Assembly (NCBI GenBank): GCA_017656265.1
Contig: JACDOD010000008.1
Location: 62,001-126,000, forward strand
DNA from: Bacillaceae bacterium
GTDB taxonomy: Bacteria; Bacillota; Bacilli; Bacillales; Alkalibacillaceae
DNA: 64,000 nt
Reading direction: 5' to 3'
Below, in pieces: positions 42,965-53,340 of this stretch (position 1 is the stretch's first letter; the number at the start of each line of letters is the position of its first letter). The notes beneath the pieces were generated by a model. It searched no databases. It was not told the DNA's origin and saw only the letters and a list, made by a program, of their open reading frames with translations. Both the position numbers and the translations under genes were made by a program.

Positions 42965-43654
42965 TTGATGGGAGTAAATCCAAATGTTTCATCTATTGCA
43001 AGCTTAATAAGCGAACCATCAAGGGCTGCGATTTTGTTGGCACTATTAGATGGCACGTATCGCCCAGCAAGTGAACTTGCCTATATGGCAGGTATTACAC
43101 CTCAGACTGCAAGTTTCCATTTAAAGAAAATGCTTGATGTTAATGTTGTAACCATGCAAAAGCAAGGAAGGCATCATTATTATGCTATTAAGAATTATGA
43201 AGTAGCAAAGGTTCTTGAATCTCTTTTAGCCCTGGCACCACAACCTGAAATTAAGTCTTTAAATCATTCAGAAGAGAACAAAGCCATTCGTTCAGCCAGA
43301 ACGTGTTATGACCATTTAGCCGGAAATCTTGGCGTACAGATTACTCATGCTATGCTTAAAAACGGGATTCTTAAAGATGGGGACAAAGAATTTGAAGTAA
43401 CTGATAAGGGAGAAGCATTTTTTATTCGTTTGGGTATTGATATTTCTTCTTTGAAGCAGATTCGCCGTTCTTTTTCTCACAAGTGTTTGGATTGGAGCGA
43501 AAGACAATATCATCTTGCCGGATCTCTAGGTTATGCTCTATTAAATAAAATGTTAGAAGATGGCTGGATTAATAGGGTAGCTGATACTCGTGCAGTGAAA
43601 GTATCAGCATTGGGCAAGAAAGAAATTGAGAAAAACTTTGGAATTAAACTGTAG
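42965..43654 (+). CDS. ArsR-type winged-helix regulator
   Basis: SEPSRAAILLALLDGTYRPASELAYMAGITPQTASFHLKKMLDVNVV. Confidence 0.88.
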   Translation: MMGVNPNVSSIASLISEPSRAAILLALLDGTYRPASELAYMAGITPQTASFHLKKMLDVNVVTMQKQGRHHYYAIKNYEVAKVLESLLALAPQPEIKSLNHSEENKAIRSARTCYDHLAGNLGVQITHAMLKNGILKDGDKEFEVTDKGEAFFIRLGIDISSLKQIRRSFSHKCLDWSERQYHLAGSLGYALLNKMLEDGWINRVADTRAVKVSALGKKEIEKNFGIKL

Positions 43655-43671
43655 TCTTTCAAATTCTAAAT

Positions 43672-43885
43672 GTCTCTTGTGTTCTAACATCCTGAAGAAT
43701 TTCATTTACTGCAATGTTCATATGATTAACCTCTCTCTTCCTAATTCATCTTTATCCTTCTTTGTAATACCTGGCTATCTTTTTTTCTGTCCAGCCTGTC
43801 TTATGTTTTTGCCATGATAATCTCCATAATATGAAAAATTGCGTGCTTGAGTTGTTTCTTCAGTCTTTCCCAAGCACGCAATTAT
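43672..43885 (-). pseudogene. Deleted Tn7-like tnsB/tnsA remnant (element A right side)
   Basis: GTTCTAACATCCTGAAGAATTTCATTTACTGCAATGTTCATATGATTAACCTCTCT and CTATCTTTTTTTCTGTCCAGCCTGTCTTA...CCAAGCACGCAATT nearly identical to 55395-55455 and 56215-56320 but with most of tnsA deleted. Confidence 0.8.
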
Positions 43886-43984
43886 GAATGTTGACAAAAT
43901 AAAAAAGTTGTTTAAAAATTGATTAACGATTTTTTAGAATACTAATTGTTTAATGCAAAATAACTATGATATTCAACTTAAGTA

Positions 43985-44089
43985 TTAATCATCACAATTA
44001 AAACATTTAGAGCCTGGTAAAGTACCAAGCTCAAAAAGTTTTCCGCATCCTGTACAAATATCAAAGTTTGTTAACCAAAATAATCCCAT
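43985..44089 (-). CDS. 34-aa zinc-ribbon microprotein, absent from the supplied ORF track
   Basis: MGLFWLTNFDICTGCGKLFELGTLPGSKCFNCDD*, two CxxC pairs, GGAG upstream. Confidence 0.45.
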   Translation of the reverse strand: MGLFWLTNFDICTGCGKLFELGTLPGSKCFNCDD

Positions 44090-44353
44090 AAAAATGGCTC
44101 CGATCAGCAAAAAACGATGTTCGGAACCATTTTTAAATTATTTTTGGCTAGTTATGTCCCAGCCTCTTTGTTTTCGGCACTTTCTGCTAACTGAATCAGA
44201 TCTTCTTTGTTTATACATCAACAAAAGCCTATTCCTTTTTTAATCAAAGTCATTATCGGTCCGTTTATACAATAAATTTCACCCATCAAAATATTAAAAA
44301 CCTTTCATAAGAGGAAAAACACCTTTCTAAACATAGATAAAACTTAAAATAGT

Positions 44354-44995
44354 TTAGTATTTTTTCAAAGCATTCCGGACAAATGATAATAGGAATTTGT
44401 TTTTGAAAAAAACATATACAGGAAATATGCTAAAAATCAATAAATAGGGAAATGCAATGAGGATCATTATCAGCAATATTTTAGAAATTATCAAAAAAAT
44501 CGTTATATGGATTTTTCTTATGGCAAATGTAAAGCTCATTAAAAATATATGCCTGACTGGAGCATCCATCATTACACTAAACGTAATAAAATACTGATGT
44601 ATTAACAGCATTAATAAACTAATAATCATAGCAAGACTTATAAGGATATAAGTAAAACTGTTAATTAACTGACTGTTAATTCCCAATTGAACATATAAGT
44701 AAAGTGAACATAATACAGTGATTAAAATAAAGGAATATAGATAACTTCTTAATAAATACTGTTTAAAACCAGAGAAAAATTCCTTAAAAAGACCTCCTCC
44801 TTCTTCTTTCACCCACTTGTAAGTTACATGATACAAGGCAAAAAGGGCTGGGGGTATGGTGATCACTGGCAAGCTTATGACTAGACACAGTAAGTTAAGA
44901 AACCAGTATTCGGCAACTAAATATAATTTGGATTTTATATTCGATTGATAAAAGTCTCCTTGCATGATGGTCAATCCTTTAGAAGGTTTGATCAA
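44354..44995 (-). CDS. DUF624/YesL-family membrane protein
   Basis: 213 aa polytopic, LNLLCLVISLPVITIPPALFALYHVTYKWV; linked to sugar ABC genes. Confidence 0.85.
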   Translation of the reverse strand: MIKPSKGLTIMQGDFYQSNIKSKLYLVAEYWFLNLLCLVISLPVITIPPALFALYHVTYKWVKEEGGGLFKEFFSGFKQYLLRSYLYSFILITVLCSLYLYVQLGINSQLINSFTYILISLAMIISLLMLLIHQYFITFSVMMDAPVRHIFLMSFTFAIRKIHITIFLIISKILLIMILIAFPYLLIFSIFPVYVFFKNKFLLSFVRNALKKY

Positions 44996-47081
44996 ACCGT
45001 TGTACCTCTCGAACTACTTCGAACCTTTCATAATTCGAAGCAATTACACGATTTCCCTGTTTAAGCCTTAATTTTATATAAAAATTCCCTTCATTACACT
45101 CATCAGGCACTTTCCAGTAAGGTTGTGCACCAACTCCTAGTTCAATTAATGAAATAACTTGATTTTCTTTTATTGTCCAAGTCTCTTTACCCTGATGTTC
45201 AAAATAACAATTGCCTTGTTCATCTTCAATTGTAACTTCTAATGTTACATTTTCAAATTTTTTGTATAAATCATTTACGCAGATAATGGATTTAAATAAC
45301 GGAAAACCAGGATTCAAACGTTTCCTTGGCATTTTAATGGAAATTAATAAAGGTTCATAAGACTGCTTTAAAGTATAATATCCCTTTTTTGGATTACGGT
45401 CGTAATCAACCACTGACCATGTAATAGATGGCCAGCAATCAACAAACATAAATTGAAATAAACCTGTAATTTTACCCTTGTTTCGCCGGTAATTTTCAAT
45501 AGCAAATTTCAAGTAATCAGATTGATATTGTTGACTGTTAGAAATAAATTCCTCAATACTGTTTCCTGCTGATATGCCTGCAACATTAAATGTTTCATCA
45601 TACTGAAAATCGTGATACGCCCAGGTTTCCCAATCCGGAGGCCATAATTTATCTTTATCCATCATTTTTTCCATACTCTCTTTATTTGGCAATGCCTGGG
45701 CACCAAATTCTGTTACAAATGGAGCTCCCGGTAAAGCAGTATATTCATAATAAGACCCGTAATACCATCCGGGATATACATGTTCGGTAAAATCTGAGGA
45801 CTCTTTTACAATTCTGCTGCTATCTTCCTCTTTAACTGCACTGTACAAAATCGGATCTAAATACTTGCTATTTTTACTGGGTTCATTATGGCAACACCAG
45901 ATAACAATTGACGGATGATTATAATATTGATTAACCATATCTTTTATTTGCTCTACAGCTTCAGCTGCAAATTCATCATTCTGCTGGTATGACCATTGCA
46001 AGGCAAAATCTTGCCAGACTAAAATCCCGTTTTTATCACAAGCAAGGAAAAACTCATCTCTTGTCACATGAGCATGAACTCTGACAGCATTAATATTTGC
46101 TTCTTTTATTAATTGAATGTCTTTTGAAATTTTTCCTTCTGTAAATTCACTTAGCCATTGAGTAGGAATATAATTTGTGCCTCGAATAAATATTTCACGC
46201 CCGTTTAAAAATACTTTTCCTGCCGAATTTTGCTTAATTTCACGAATTCCAAATATAATTGCTTCCTTAAGTACTTGTGTACCATTATTCATTTGTATTA
46301 CCAGTTGATATAAATGGGGATAGCCATGATCCCAGCACCACCATAATTTTGGCTCTTTTATTGTCATAACTGCCTGGAATCTTTTAGCCCCTCTTGGTAT
46401 TCGCTGATTCACTTCCTTGATATATATATTCTCATCATTGAAATTATAAGGGGTAATACGGTATTCGATGTCTATATTCTCCTCATTCAATGACTGAATC
46501 TCACAATCAATAACTACTGCTGCGTCATTAAATCGTATAATCGGAGTTACTTTACTTTTTGAAAGTTTAAATTGAGGAGTTGAATAAAGAATAACATCGT
46601 TCCATATACCGCCTGTATTTTTATTTTGTCCAGTCTCACTGTCCCATGACCCCGGCCTTGTATCGTGATGATTCAATACTCCTTTAATTAATCGTTTATT
46701 TTCCGGCCATATTTTTCCTGGTTCTTCATATGGGGATGTAACTTTTGAAAGGATTTCATTCTCGCCTTCTCTCAATACAGGAGTCACTTCAAATTCATGT
46801 GATTGAAAATAGCCTTCATGATCTCCAACCTTAACTCCATTTACATATAGTTCGTGATAGTAATCCACACCATCAAACCGAAGCCAATACCTTTCATTTT
46901 CAGAAAGTTTTTCAATAGTAATCAATTTCTTAAACCATACTGTACCGCAAAAATCATGCAACCCTTCTAACTCCCAGTTAGAAGGGATGTTCATTACTCC
47001 TTTCCAGCAGTCGCTATGCAAATGATTAAAGTTTAAATCGACAGGGGCATATTCCCATTCACCATTTAAATAAATTTTCAT
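44979..47081 (-). CDS. Glycoside hydrolase family 2-type (beta-galactosidase/mannosidase/glucuronidase) protein
   Basis: LNGREIFIRGTNYIPTQWLSE...VRVHAHVTRDEFFLACDKNGILVWQDFALQW...VIWCCHNEPS. Confidence 0.9.
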   Translation of the reverse strand: MKIYLNGEWEYAPVDLNFNHLHSDCWKGVMNIPSNWELEGLHDFCGTVWFKKLITIEKLSENERYWLRFDGVDYYHELYVNGVKVGDHEGYFQSHEFEVTPVLREGENEILSKVTSPYEEPGKIWPENKRLIKGVLNHHDTRPGSWDSETGQNKNTGGIWNDVILYSTPQFKLSKSKVTPIIRFNDAAVVIDCEIQSLNEENIDIEYRITPYNFNDENIYIKEVNQRIPRGAKRFQAVMTIKEPKLWWCWDHGYPHLYQLVIQMNNGTQVLKEAIIFGIREIKQNSAGKVFLNGREIFIRGTNYIPTQWLSEFTEGKISKDIQLIKEANINAVRVHAHVTRDEFFLACDKNGILVWQDFALQWSYQQNDEFAAEAVEQIKDMVNQYYNHPSIVIWCCHNEPSKNSKYLDPILYSAVKEEDSSRIVKESSDFTEHVYPGWYYGSYYEYTALPGAPFVTEFGAQALPNKESMEKMMDKDKLWPPDWETWAYHDFQYDETFNVAGISAGNSIEEFISNSQQYQSDYLKFAIENYRRNKGKITGLFQFMFVDCWPSITWSVVDYDRNPKKGYYTLKQSYEPLLISIKMPRKRLNPGFPLFKSIICVNDLYKKFENVTLEVTIEDEQGNCYFEHQGKETWTIKENQVISLIELGVGAQPYWKVPDECNEGNFYIKLRLKQGNRVIASNYERFEVVREVQRFDQTF

Positions 47082-49444
47082 ATCTCCGCCCCCTTTTTCT
47101 TACGGATTAGTGTAATTGTTGTTTCTTCGTTAATTCCTTTGAAAACTAGCCCTTGATCTGTTATCTCTCCCATGGCAGAAGTCCATCCCTGATTAGTAAT
47201 TAATTTTAGGGCCCCATTTGAATGAAAAGGAGATACAGTCATTTGGATTTCATTGCGGTTAATTCGTAAATCTGTAATCTCAACTGTAGCATATTCAACG
47301 ATGATTTCATTTGTCAGGGCAAAGTTTCTTAATAAGATTGCTCCTGATCGAGGTGCAAGTACTATCTCTTCCCCATCATATAATGGCTTGCCATGTTCAT
47401 AAACAACCGTTCTCTGTTCGATTTCATCATAATTGAGTACAAAGACAAAAGACTCTTCGACGTTTCTTCTTTCAACTATTGAAATATCATCATTGCTGGC
47501 AGTTAGATGGGGTTCAACATCTATGAATTTTGCTATTCTCTTAATTACTTCCACATGGTATTTGTAATCATGCCCCATGCCAATACCTAGAACAATTATT
47601 TGACCATCTCCATAGCTCTTCTTATAACCCGCCACTTCATTATTTCCTGTTCTAGTAAAGGTAATAAAAGGCTCTCCGTCATAACGCTTGAATCTTAATC
47701 GCTGTTTTACCGCAACAGAATCAATTCCAGCAACGTTTACATAATCAATGCCCGAAACCACTTCCCATTGCCCCAATTCAAGAACATCGGCTAATATCGT
47801 ACATGAATGTCCTCTCAAATCTTGAGACGGTATTTCAGGATAAAGAACTAATTTACCTCCTTGTTTAACATAATCAGCCAACCGCTTTTGCAAATCAGGA
47901 TTCATATACTTAGTCGAGAATACCCATAAGGTTGGGGTTTCGTTTGGATCCAACGAACTTAACAAATTAACGGCCTCAAAATGTATATCAGCAGCTGTCA
48001 ACAATCTGGCAATACCGTCAAAAGAAAAATCTTCCCTTTTCTTTGCAATTTCGTTAAAAATCTTTTGGTCACGCTCGTCAACTACATCTGTCATATAATC
48101 ATCCGGATTAAAACCAATATAAGTATGTACTTGTTTAGTTGCATTCAGAAGCCTTTTGCCAATCGTCCCTAAAACTTTTCCAAGATGTTTTGCACGCTCA
48201 TAATTTGGCCTTATACTGCCATTTGAATCTACAGGTGCCTGCCATTCATGTCTCCTCCCAAACAGTCCAATCTCCTCATAGTTCTCTCCAGCTATAAACA
48301 TGTAATAGTTTAAAGCATTCATACCATGTGCTACACAGGTACGAGTATTTAACTCTAAATCTTGCGGATAAAGTTTTGGACGATCAGCTAAACGACCAGA
48401 TTGAAATTCAGCAGAAAATAAGGGCTGGTCCTTATCAGATACCGCTTTTGTATATGCACAACTTAAAACAAGGTCGTGAAAATTGTCATAACCAATGTGT
48501 CCAGGATAAAAATCTCCTGCTAATATTACATCAGAAAATTCTGTTGATTTATATAACTGGGAAAGGCCGATTGGATAGTCTACACCACGGCTATAGATAG
48601 AATAATCTTTAAAGCCGTGAACATTAATGATATATGGAACATTAATACCTGTTTGATTTGCAAAACTTTTTAAAACCCCTATATATTCTTTAAAATATTC
48701 CCGCCAAAATGAACGCCATTCATAATGGAACGAAGGATAATCTTCAGGTAGGCCCTGGTGAAACGTTTCGACAAAAGACAAAAAAGATTCTTCTCGAATT
48801 CCATACGTCTCATTAAATTTATCAATTGTTCCATATTTTTTCTCCAGATAATCATGATATCGTCTAAGTGTATCTGAATTAAAGTCTGAACAATTAGTAA
48901 CCCAATGCAGCATCCCAATTTCATTGCATAATTGATACATAATAATTGGTCCGCCATTTGAAATTTGTTTTGGTGCGATGATCCTGTTAACTTCTTTATA
49001 CCATTGTTTTGTTTTTTCCAGAAAAACTGGGTGCTGATAGGATACTACTCTTGTTGGATGATCTTCTCCGTTTTTTTGTTTTGCAATTACTTCCGGATAT
49101 TTATCAAGCAGCCATTTTGGTACTCCTTCATATCGAACTTCTGCCATAACATATGGCCCTGGACGAACAATGCAAAACAGGCCCTTTTGTTCGACAAGGT
49201 CAAGGAACCCTTTAAGGTCTTTCTCTTCTTTTGTTACTCCTGTAAAATCGTATCTGCCTTCCTCAAATTCATGCCATACCCATGGTACATATGTACTCAC
49301 TAAATTACAGCCTGATTTAATTAAAAGATCTAATCGATGTTCCCATTCGTTCTTTGGAACGCGAAAATAATGAAATTCTCCACCATACAGAAAGACTTCC
49401 TGATCGTTAATAATAAATTTCCCCTTTTTAGAAACAACTGTCAT
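47078..49444 (-). CDS. Glycoside hydrolase family 35-type beta-galactosidase
   Basis: FIINDQEVFLYGGEFHYFRVPKNEWEHRLDLLIKSGCNLVSTYVPWVWHEFEEGRYDF...VRPGPYVMAE. Confidence 0.92.
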   Translation of the reverse strand: MTVVSKKGKFIINDQEVFLYGGEFHYFRVPKNEWEHRLDLLIKSGCNLVSTYVPWVWHEFEEGRYDFTGVTKEEKDLKGFLDLVEQKGLFCIVRPGPYVMAEVRYEGVPKWLLDKYPEVIAKQKNGEDHPTRVVSYQHPVFLEKTKQWYKEVNRIIAPKQISNGGPIIMYQLCNEIGMLHWVTNCSDFNSDTLRRYHDYLEKKYGTIDKFNETYGIREESFLSFVETFHQGLPEDYPSFHYEWRSFWREYFKEYIGVLKSFANQTGINVPYIINVHGFKDYSIYSRGVDYPIGLSQLYKSTEFSDVILAGDFYPGHIGYDNFHDLVLSCAYTKAVSDKDQPLFSAEFQSGRLADRPKLYPQDLELNTRTCVAHGMNALNYYMFIAGENYEEIGLFGRRHEWQAPVDSNGSIRPNYERAKHLGKVLGTIGKRLLNATKQVHTYIGFNPDDYMTDVVDERDQKIFNEIAKKREDFSFDGIARLLTAADIHFEAVNLLSSLDPNETPTLWVFSTKYMNPDLQKRLADYVKQGGKLVLYPEIPSQDLRGHSCTILADVLELGQWEVVSGIDYVNVAGIDSVAVKQRLRFKRYDGEPFITFTRTGNNEVAGYKKSYGDGQIIVLGIGMGHDYKYHVEVIKRIAKFIDVEPHLTASNDDISIVERRNVEESFVFVLNYDEIEQRTVVYEHGKPLYDGEEIVLAPRSGAILLRNFALTNEIIVEYATVEITDLRINRNEIQMTVSPFHSNGALKLITNQGWTSAMGEITDQGLVFKGINEETTITLIRKKKGAEI

Positions 49445-49456
49445 TTCAGTTCCTCC

Positions 49457-49999
49457 TTACTTACCAGTTAAGCTTTTTAATTCATTTAATTGATTCTCGG
49501 CTTTTCTTTTTGCTGATTCATTCATTCCAAATGCTTTTATGACCAGTTCAAATATCTCTATAGCCTTTTCAGTTTCTCCCTGTGCTTTATACAGTTTACC
49601 AGTCTGCAATAAAATTTCTGGCAAATGATCATTATCTAATCTGAAATATTCTTGAAAAATCGCAATCCCATCTGATGGTGAAAGTTTTTCATAAATAATT
49701 TTATTAATTTTTTGTTTTGCTTCTTTATAAATTGATGGTTTAGGAATTGCCCACTGACTGGACCATGCATTTAATACATCTTCATAACCGCCAATAGTAA
49801 CATAATCTTGTTTCTCCTCGCTGTATATTTCACCGCCTTTAAGGGCTAAACCGTAGTCTTTCTCTTGAAAACTATTATTTGCCTGTTCGAAGAAAATGTT
49901 AGATTTTTGATATGTTTCAAACCAGACATAAGAATATACAGCAACTATAAATAATAAAACAGATATACTTGATATCAACATTTTTTTCATTGTTTTCAC
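49457..49999 (-). CDS. Membrane-anchored TPR-like protein
   Basis: N-terminal TM, then LPEILLQTGKLYKAQGETEKAIEIFELVIKAF. Confidence 0.6.
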   Translation of the reverse strand: MKTMKKMLISSISVLLFIVAVYSYVWFETYQKSNIFFEQANNSFQEKDYGLALKGGEIYSEEKQDYVTIGGYEDVLNAWSSQWAIPKPSIYKEAKQKINKIIYEKLSPSDGIAIFQEYFRLDNDHLPEILLQTGKLYKAQGETEKAIEIFELVIKAFGMNESAKRKAENQLNELKSLTGK

Positions 50000-50004
50000 C
50001 TACA

Positions 50005-50889
50005 CTATTTTAATCCAGCAGAGGAAAAAGCTTCGATAAAGTATTTTTGCATAAAGAAAAATACTACTACAACAGGTAATGTCACCAGTGTTGTTGCAGC
50101 CCATAATTGTTCAAGAAATTGCCCAGGTATGGTTGTTTTAAACGTGTATAAACCAAGCTGCAACGTAAACATAGATTCATCTCGCAAATAGAGCAAGGCC
50201 ATAAATAAATCGTTCCAGCTTGTCATAAAAGCAAGAATTGCAACTGTAGCTAAAACAGGTTTTGACATCGGCATAATAACTTTAAAAAACACTTGAAATT
50301 CATTGGCTCCATCCATTCTTGCAGCTTCTATATACGCGTCTGGAATACCAATTAAAAACTGACGTATTAAGAAAATGTTATATGCACTTAATGCAACCGG
50401 GAGGATCATTACTCTATATGTATTGACCCATCCAAAATTAAACATCATCACATATGTTGGGATTAGAAGCAAGATTGCCGGAATCATCATTGAACCAATT
50501 ACAACTTTAAATATAATTTCTCTGCCTGGAAATCTCAGTTTACTAAGCGCATAAGCGACCATAGCGTTTAATATAACATTTAAAACCGTTACACTTGTTG
50601 AAATGATAATTGTATTCTTAAACAGGGTCCCAATATTTAGGGAAGTAAAAACCTTTATGTACCCTGATAATGTCCAATCTTCTGGAAGGGATAATGGCTG
50701 GTGCATAATTTCATTTCCTGGCTTAAATGAATTTAAAATCATTATTACAAATGGATATAAGACAACAAGAGATCCTAAAATCAATATTAGATAAATAAGC
50801 AGCTTTGCCGCTGAAGGAAGTCTGAAAGGTTTTCGACTCTTATTTATTATTGTTTGTGATGTACTTTTATGTTTTGGCTGTAAGTTCAC
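50005..50889 (-). CDS. Carbohydrate ABC transporter permease (MalG type)
   Basis: IEAARMDGANEFQVFFKVIMPMSKPVLATVAI (EAA loop). Confidence 0.95.
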   Translation of the reverse strand: MNLQPKHKSTSQTIINKSRKPFRLPSAAKLLIYLILILGSLVVLYPFVIMILNSFKPGNEIMHQPLSLPEDWTLSGYIKVFTSLNIGTLFKNTIIISTSVTVLNVILNAMVAYALSKLRFPGREIIFKVVIGSMMIPAILLLIPTYVMMFNFGWVNTYRVMILPVALSAYNIFLIRQFLIGIPDAYIEAARMDGANEFQVFFKVIMPMSKPVLATVAILAFMTSWNDLFMALLYLRDESMFTLQLGLYTFKTTIPGQFLEQLWAATTLVTLPVVVVFFFMQKYFIEAFSSAGLK

Positions 50890-50907
50890 TTATATTTCCC
50901 CCTCTTC

Positions 50908-51795
50908 TCAATTCTCTTTTCTGTGGAGGATCTTCCATTGTATCGTTGTCATTATTAAAATAACAATCGCAAGCAGCAGCCCAATTGCAGACGCATAACC
51001 CATAGACATATCATCAAACCCTTTTTTATACAGATATAAAACCGGTGTTAAACCAGCATTGTACGGTCCGCCTTCTAAGTCAAAAACCATAAATACTTCT
51101 GTAAACATCTGCATTCCATTTATCAGGTTCATTGTTAATACAAAAACGATCTGCGGTTTAAGAAGGGGCAATGTAATTTTTGTAAATTGCGTCCACCATC
51201 TGGCCCCATCAACTCTAGCAGCTTCATATAAAGAAGGATCTATATTGTAAAGTCCTCCTAAAAAAATGATCATTTGCACAGCAAACCATTTCCAGCTATT
51301 AAATACAGCAAGCATCGGCATAGGGAGCCATTCAGAAAATGTCCAATAAATAGGCTGGTCAAGAAAACCAATTGACAGTAAAAACAGCTGTATTGGTCCA
51401 TTTGGATTTGCCAAAAATTCAAAAATAATCATTGCTGCAGCTACAGATGTTACGACTGGTAAAAAGTATATAGTACGAAAAATACTGCCTCCCTTTGTAA
51501 TCTCTTTCAGCAGCAAAGCAAGACCCAGGCCAATGATAAATGTAAGGGCAATAAATATGGCCTGATTATAAATTATGTTAAAAATAGACTTCCAAAACAA
51601 AGAATCCTGTATGCCCTTAATCCAGTTACCGATCCCAACAAACCTTGCTTTTTCAGGATTAACTATATTAATATCCAAAAAACTCATTTTAAAGGACAAA
51701 AAAATAGGATATAAAAGAAAAATGAGAAAATATAAGATCCATGGCAATGAGAAGAGATATCCAGAAATCGTTTCTCTTCTGATATTTTTCAGCAC
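50908..51795 (-). CDS. Carbohydrate ABC transporter permease (MalF type)
   Basis: YEAARVDGARWWTQFTKITLPLLKPQIVFVL. Confidence 0.95.
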   Translation of the reverse strand: MLKNIRRETISGYLFSLPWILYFLIFLLYPIFLSFKMSFLDINIVNPEKARFVGIGNWIKGIQDSLFWKSIFNIIYNQAIFIALTFIIGLGLALLLKEITKGGSIFRTIYFLPVVTSVAAAMIIFEFLANPNGPIQLFLLSIGFLDQPIYWTFSEWLPMPMLAVFNSWKWFAVQMIIFLGGLYNIDPSLYEAARVDGARWWTQFTKITLPLLKPQIVFVLTMNLINGMQMFTEVFMVFDLEGGPYNAGLTPVLYLYKKGFDDMSMGYASAIGLLLAIVILIMTTIQWKILHRKEN

Positions 51796-51879
51796 CTAAA
51801 TCCCTTCTTTCAAAAAGATCTATTTTTTGCTGGATTTTATAAGATAAGCCTGCCGGTAAAACGACAGGCTATTAAATCG

Positions 51880-53247
51880 TTATTGACTAAGCAATTCTCT
51901 AGCTTTTTTAGCAGCATCATTTACTGCTTCTTCCGCAGAGATATCATCTTTGATTACTGTTCTCACATAATTTTTGAGCAGCATGTTACTTATATCTCCA
52001 ATTTCTGCAACAGGTTCATTTGGAAGAGCATGTTCCAGCTGATCAACAAAAGGCTTGATGTCAGGCTGCTGGAAATATTCATCATCTGTTAGGGACTTTA
52101 ATGTAGGTAGCTGAGCTAATTCTTTGAGTGATTTCAAGTTAATTTCATCTTCCATCATAAATTTAATGAATTCCCATGCCAGTCTTTCACGCTCAGGATC
52201 ACTCTTGAAAATCATAAGTGAGCGTCCATCGAGAGTCGAATAATGAGTTTGTCCTTCTTCTGGAACAGGTATTGGTGCCACACCAACATCTTCACCAATT
52301 ACCATTGGCTTATCCTTCGCTTCGTTTAGGTTAGCTTTCCATCCATAACCAAATTGAAGCCACATTCCAACTCGTCTGCTGAAAAAGTCATTGCCATCCA
52401 TATTTTCTGGAGCATATTTCTGAGCTTTATCCATAAACTCATAAAACTCTTTAAGTTTAGCATCTGGTTTATCAAAAACAATGTCAGTCCCTAAATCATT
52501 AAAAAGTTGATATTTGCCCTGATTAAAGTTATAGTAGATTTGAGCATTCATAGTCCAATACCAGCCGCCCCATGCTAATGCTTCATTCCAGAATACATTT
52601 CCATAAATTGGGGCACCATTTTTGTCCGGTAAATTATCAATGGCCTTAGCAGCTTCTAAGTATTCATCAAAAGTACTCGGGGGATTTTCAGGATCTAAAC
52701 CGGCCTGTCTAAATAATTCTTTGTTATAAATCATCATTTGAGTTGTAGCATTCCATGGAACATAGTACTTTCCGCCAAAGTTTTCCTGAATGTATTGTGG
52801 TGCAATACGATTAAAAAGTTCTTTTGAACCTGGCATTTTATCTAGATTTACAATTAATTTATCTTTTGCATATTTGGCAGGCTGATAACCAAATACCCCT
52901 ACCAGCACATCTGGCGTATCTCCTGCAGCAATGCGGGCAGTCAGTTGACCGCCTTCAGGTTCTTGTTCAACATTAACAGTAACATCAGGGTGCCTTTTCA
53001 TAAATTCTTTGGCCAAGAATTCTTTTGTATGTTTTAAATAATAACCACCTGCAGGAACCATAACGGTAATTTCACCGGACAATTTCTCTTCTTTTTCCTC
53101 ATCTTCGTTTGAGTTCTGGTTTTCCTCACTTTTCGTTTGAGTAGTTTCTTCATTTGTTTCCGTGTCAGATGTTTCTGAGGAGCAGGCTCCCAAAAACACA
53201 CTAAACATCATTAATACCAGTATTACTATTAGAGGCGTTTTTTTCAT
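51880..53247 (-). CDS. Carbohydrate ABC transporter substrate-binding lipoprotein
   Basis: MKKTPLIVILVLMMFSVFLGACSS lipobox; RIAAGDTPDVLVG; start set at 53247 rather than 53328. Confidence 0.93.
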   Translation of the reverse strand: MKKTPLIVILVLMMFSVFLGACSSETSDTETNEETTQTKSEENQNSNEDEEKEEKLSGEITVMVPAGGYYLKHTKEFLAKEFMKRHPDVTVNVEQEPEGGQLTARIAAGDTPDVLVGVFGYQPAKYAKDKLIVNLDKMPGSKELFNRIAPQYIQENFGGKYYVPWNATTQMMIYNKELFRQAGLDPENPPSTFDEYLEAAKAIDNLPDKNGAPIYGNVFWNEALAWGGWYWTMNAQIYYNFNQGKYQLFNDLGTDIVFDKPDAKLKEFYEFMDKAQKYAPENMDGNDFFSRRVGMWLQFGYGWKANLNEAKDKPMVIGEDVGVAPIPVPEEGQTHYSTLDGRSLMIFKSDPERERLAWEFIKFMMEDEINLKSLKELAQLPTLKSLTDDEYFQQPDIKPFVDQLEHALPNEPVAEIGDISNMLLKNYVRTVIKDDISAEEAVNDAAKKARELLSQ

Positions 53248-53340
53248 TATGTTTTTCCTCCTTTTGTCATCTATTTGCAGTAGCAAGTTTTTGGTCTTTG
53301 TTTGTTTTATGTACCACCCCCAATTCAAATGGATTTTTTA

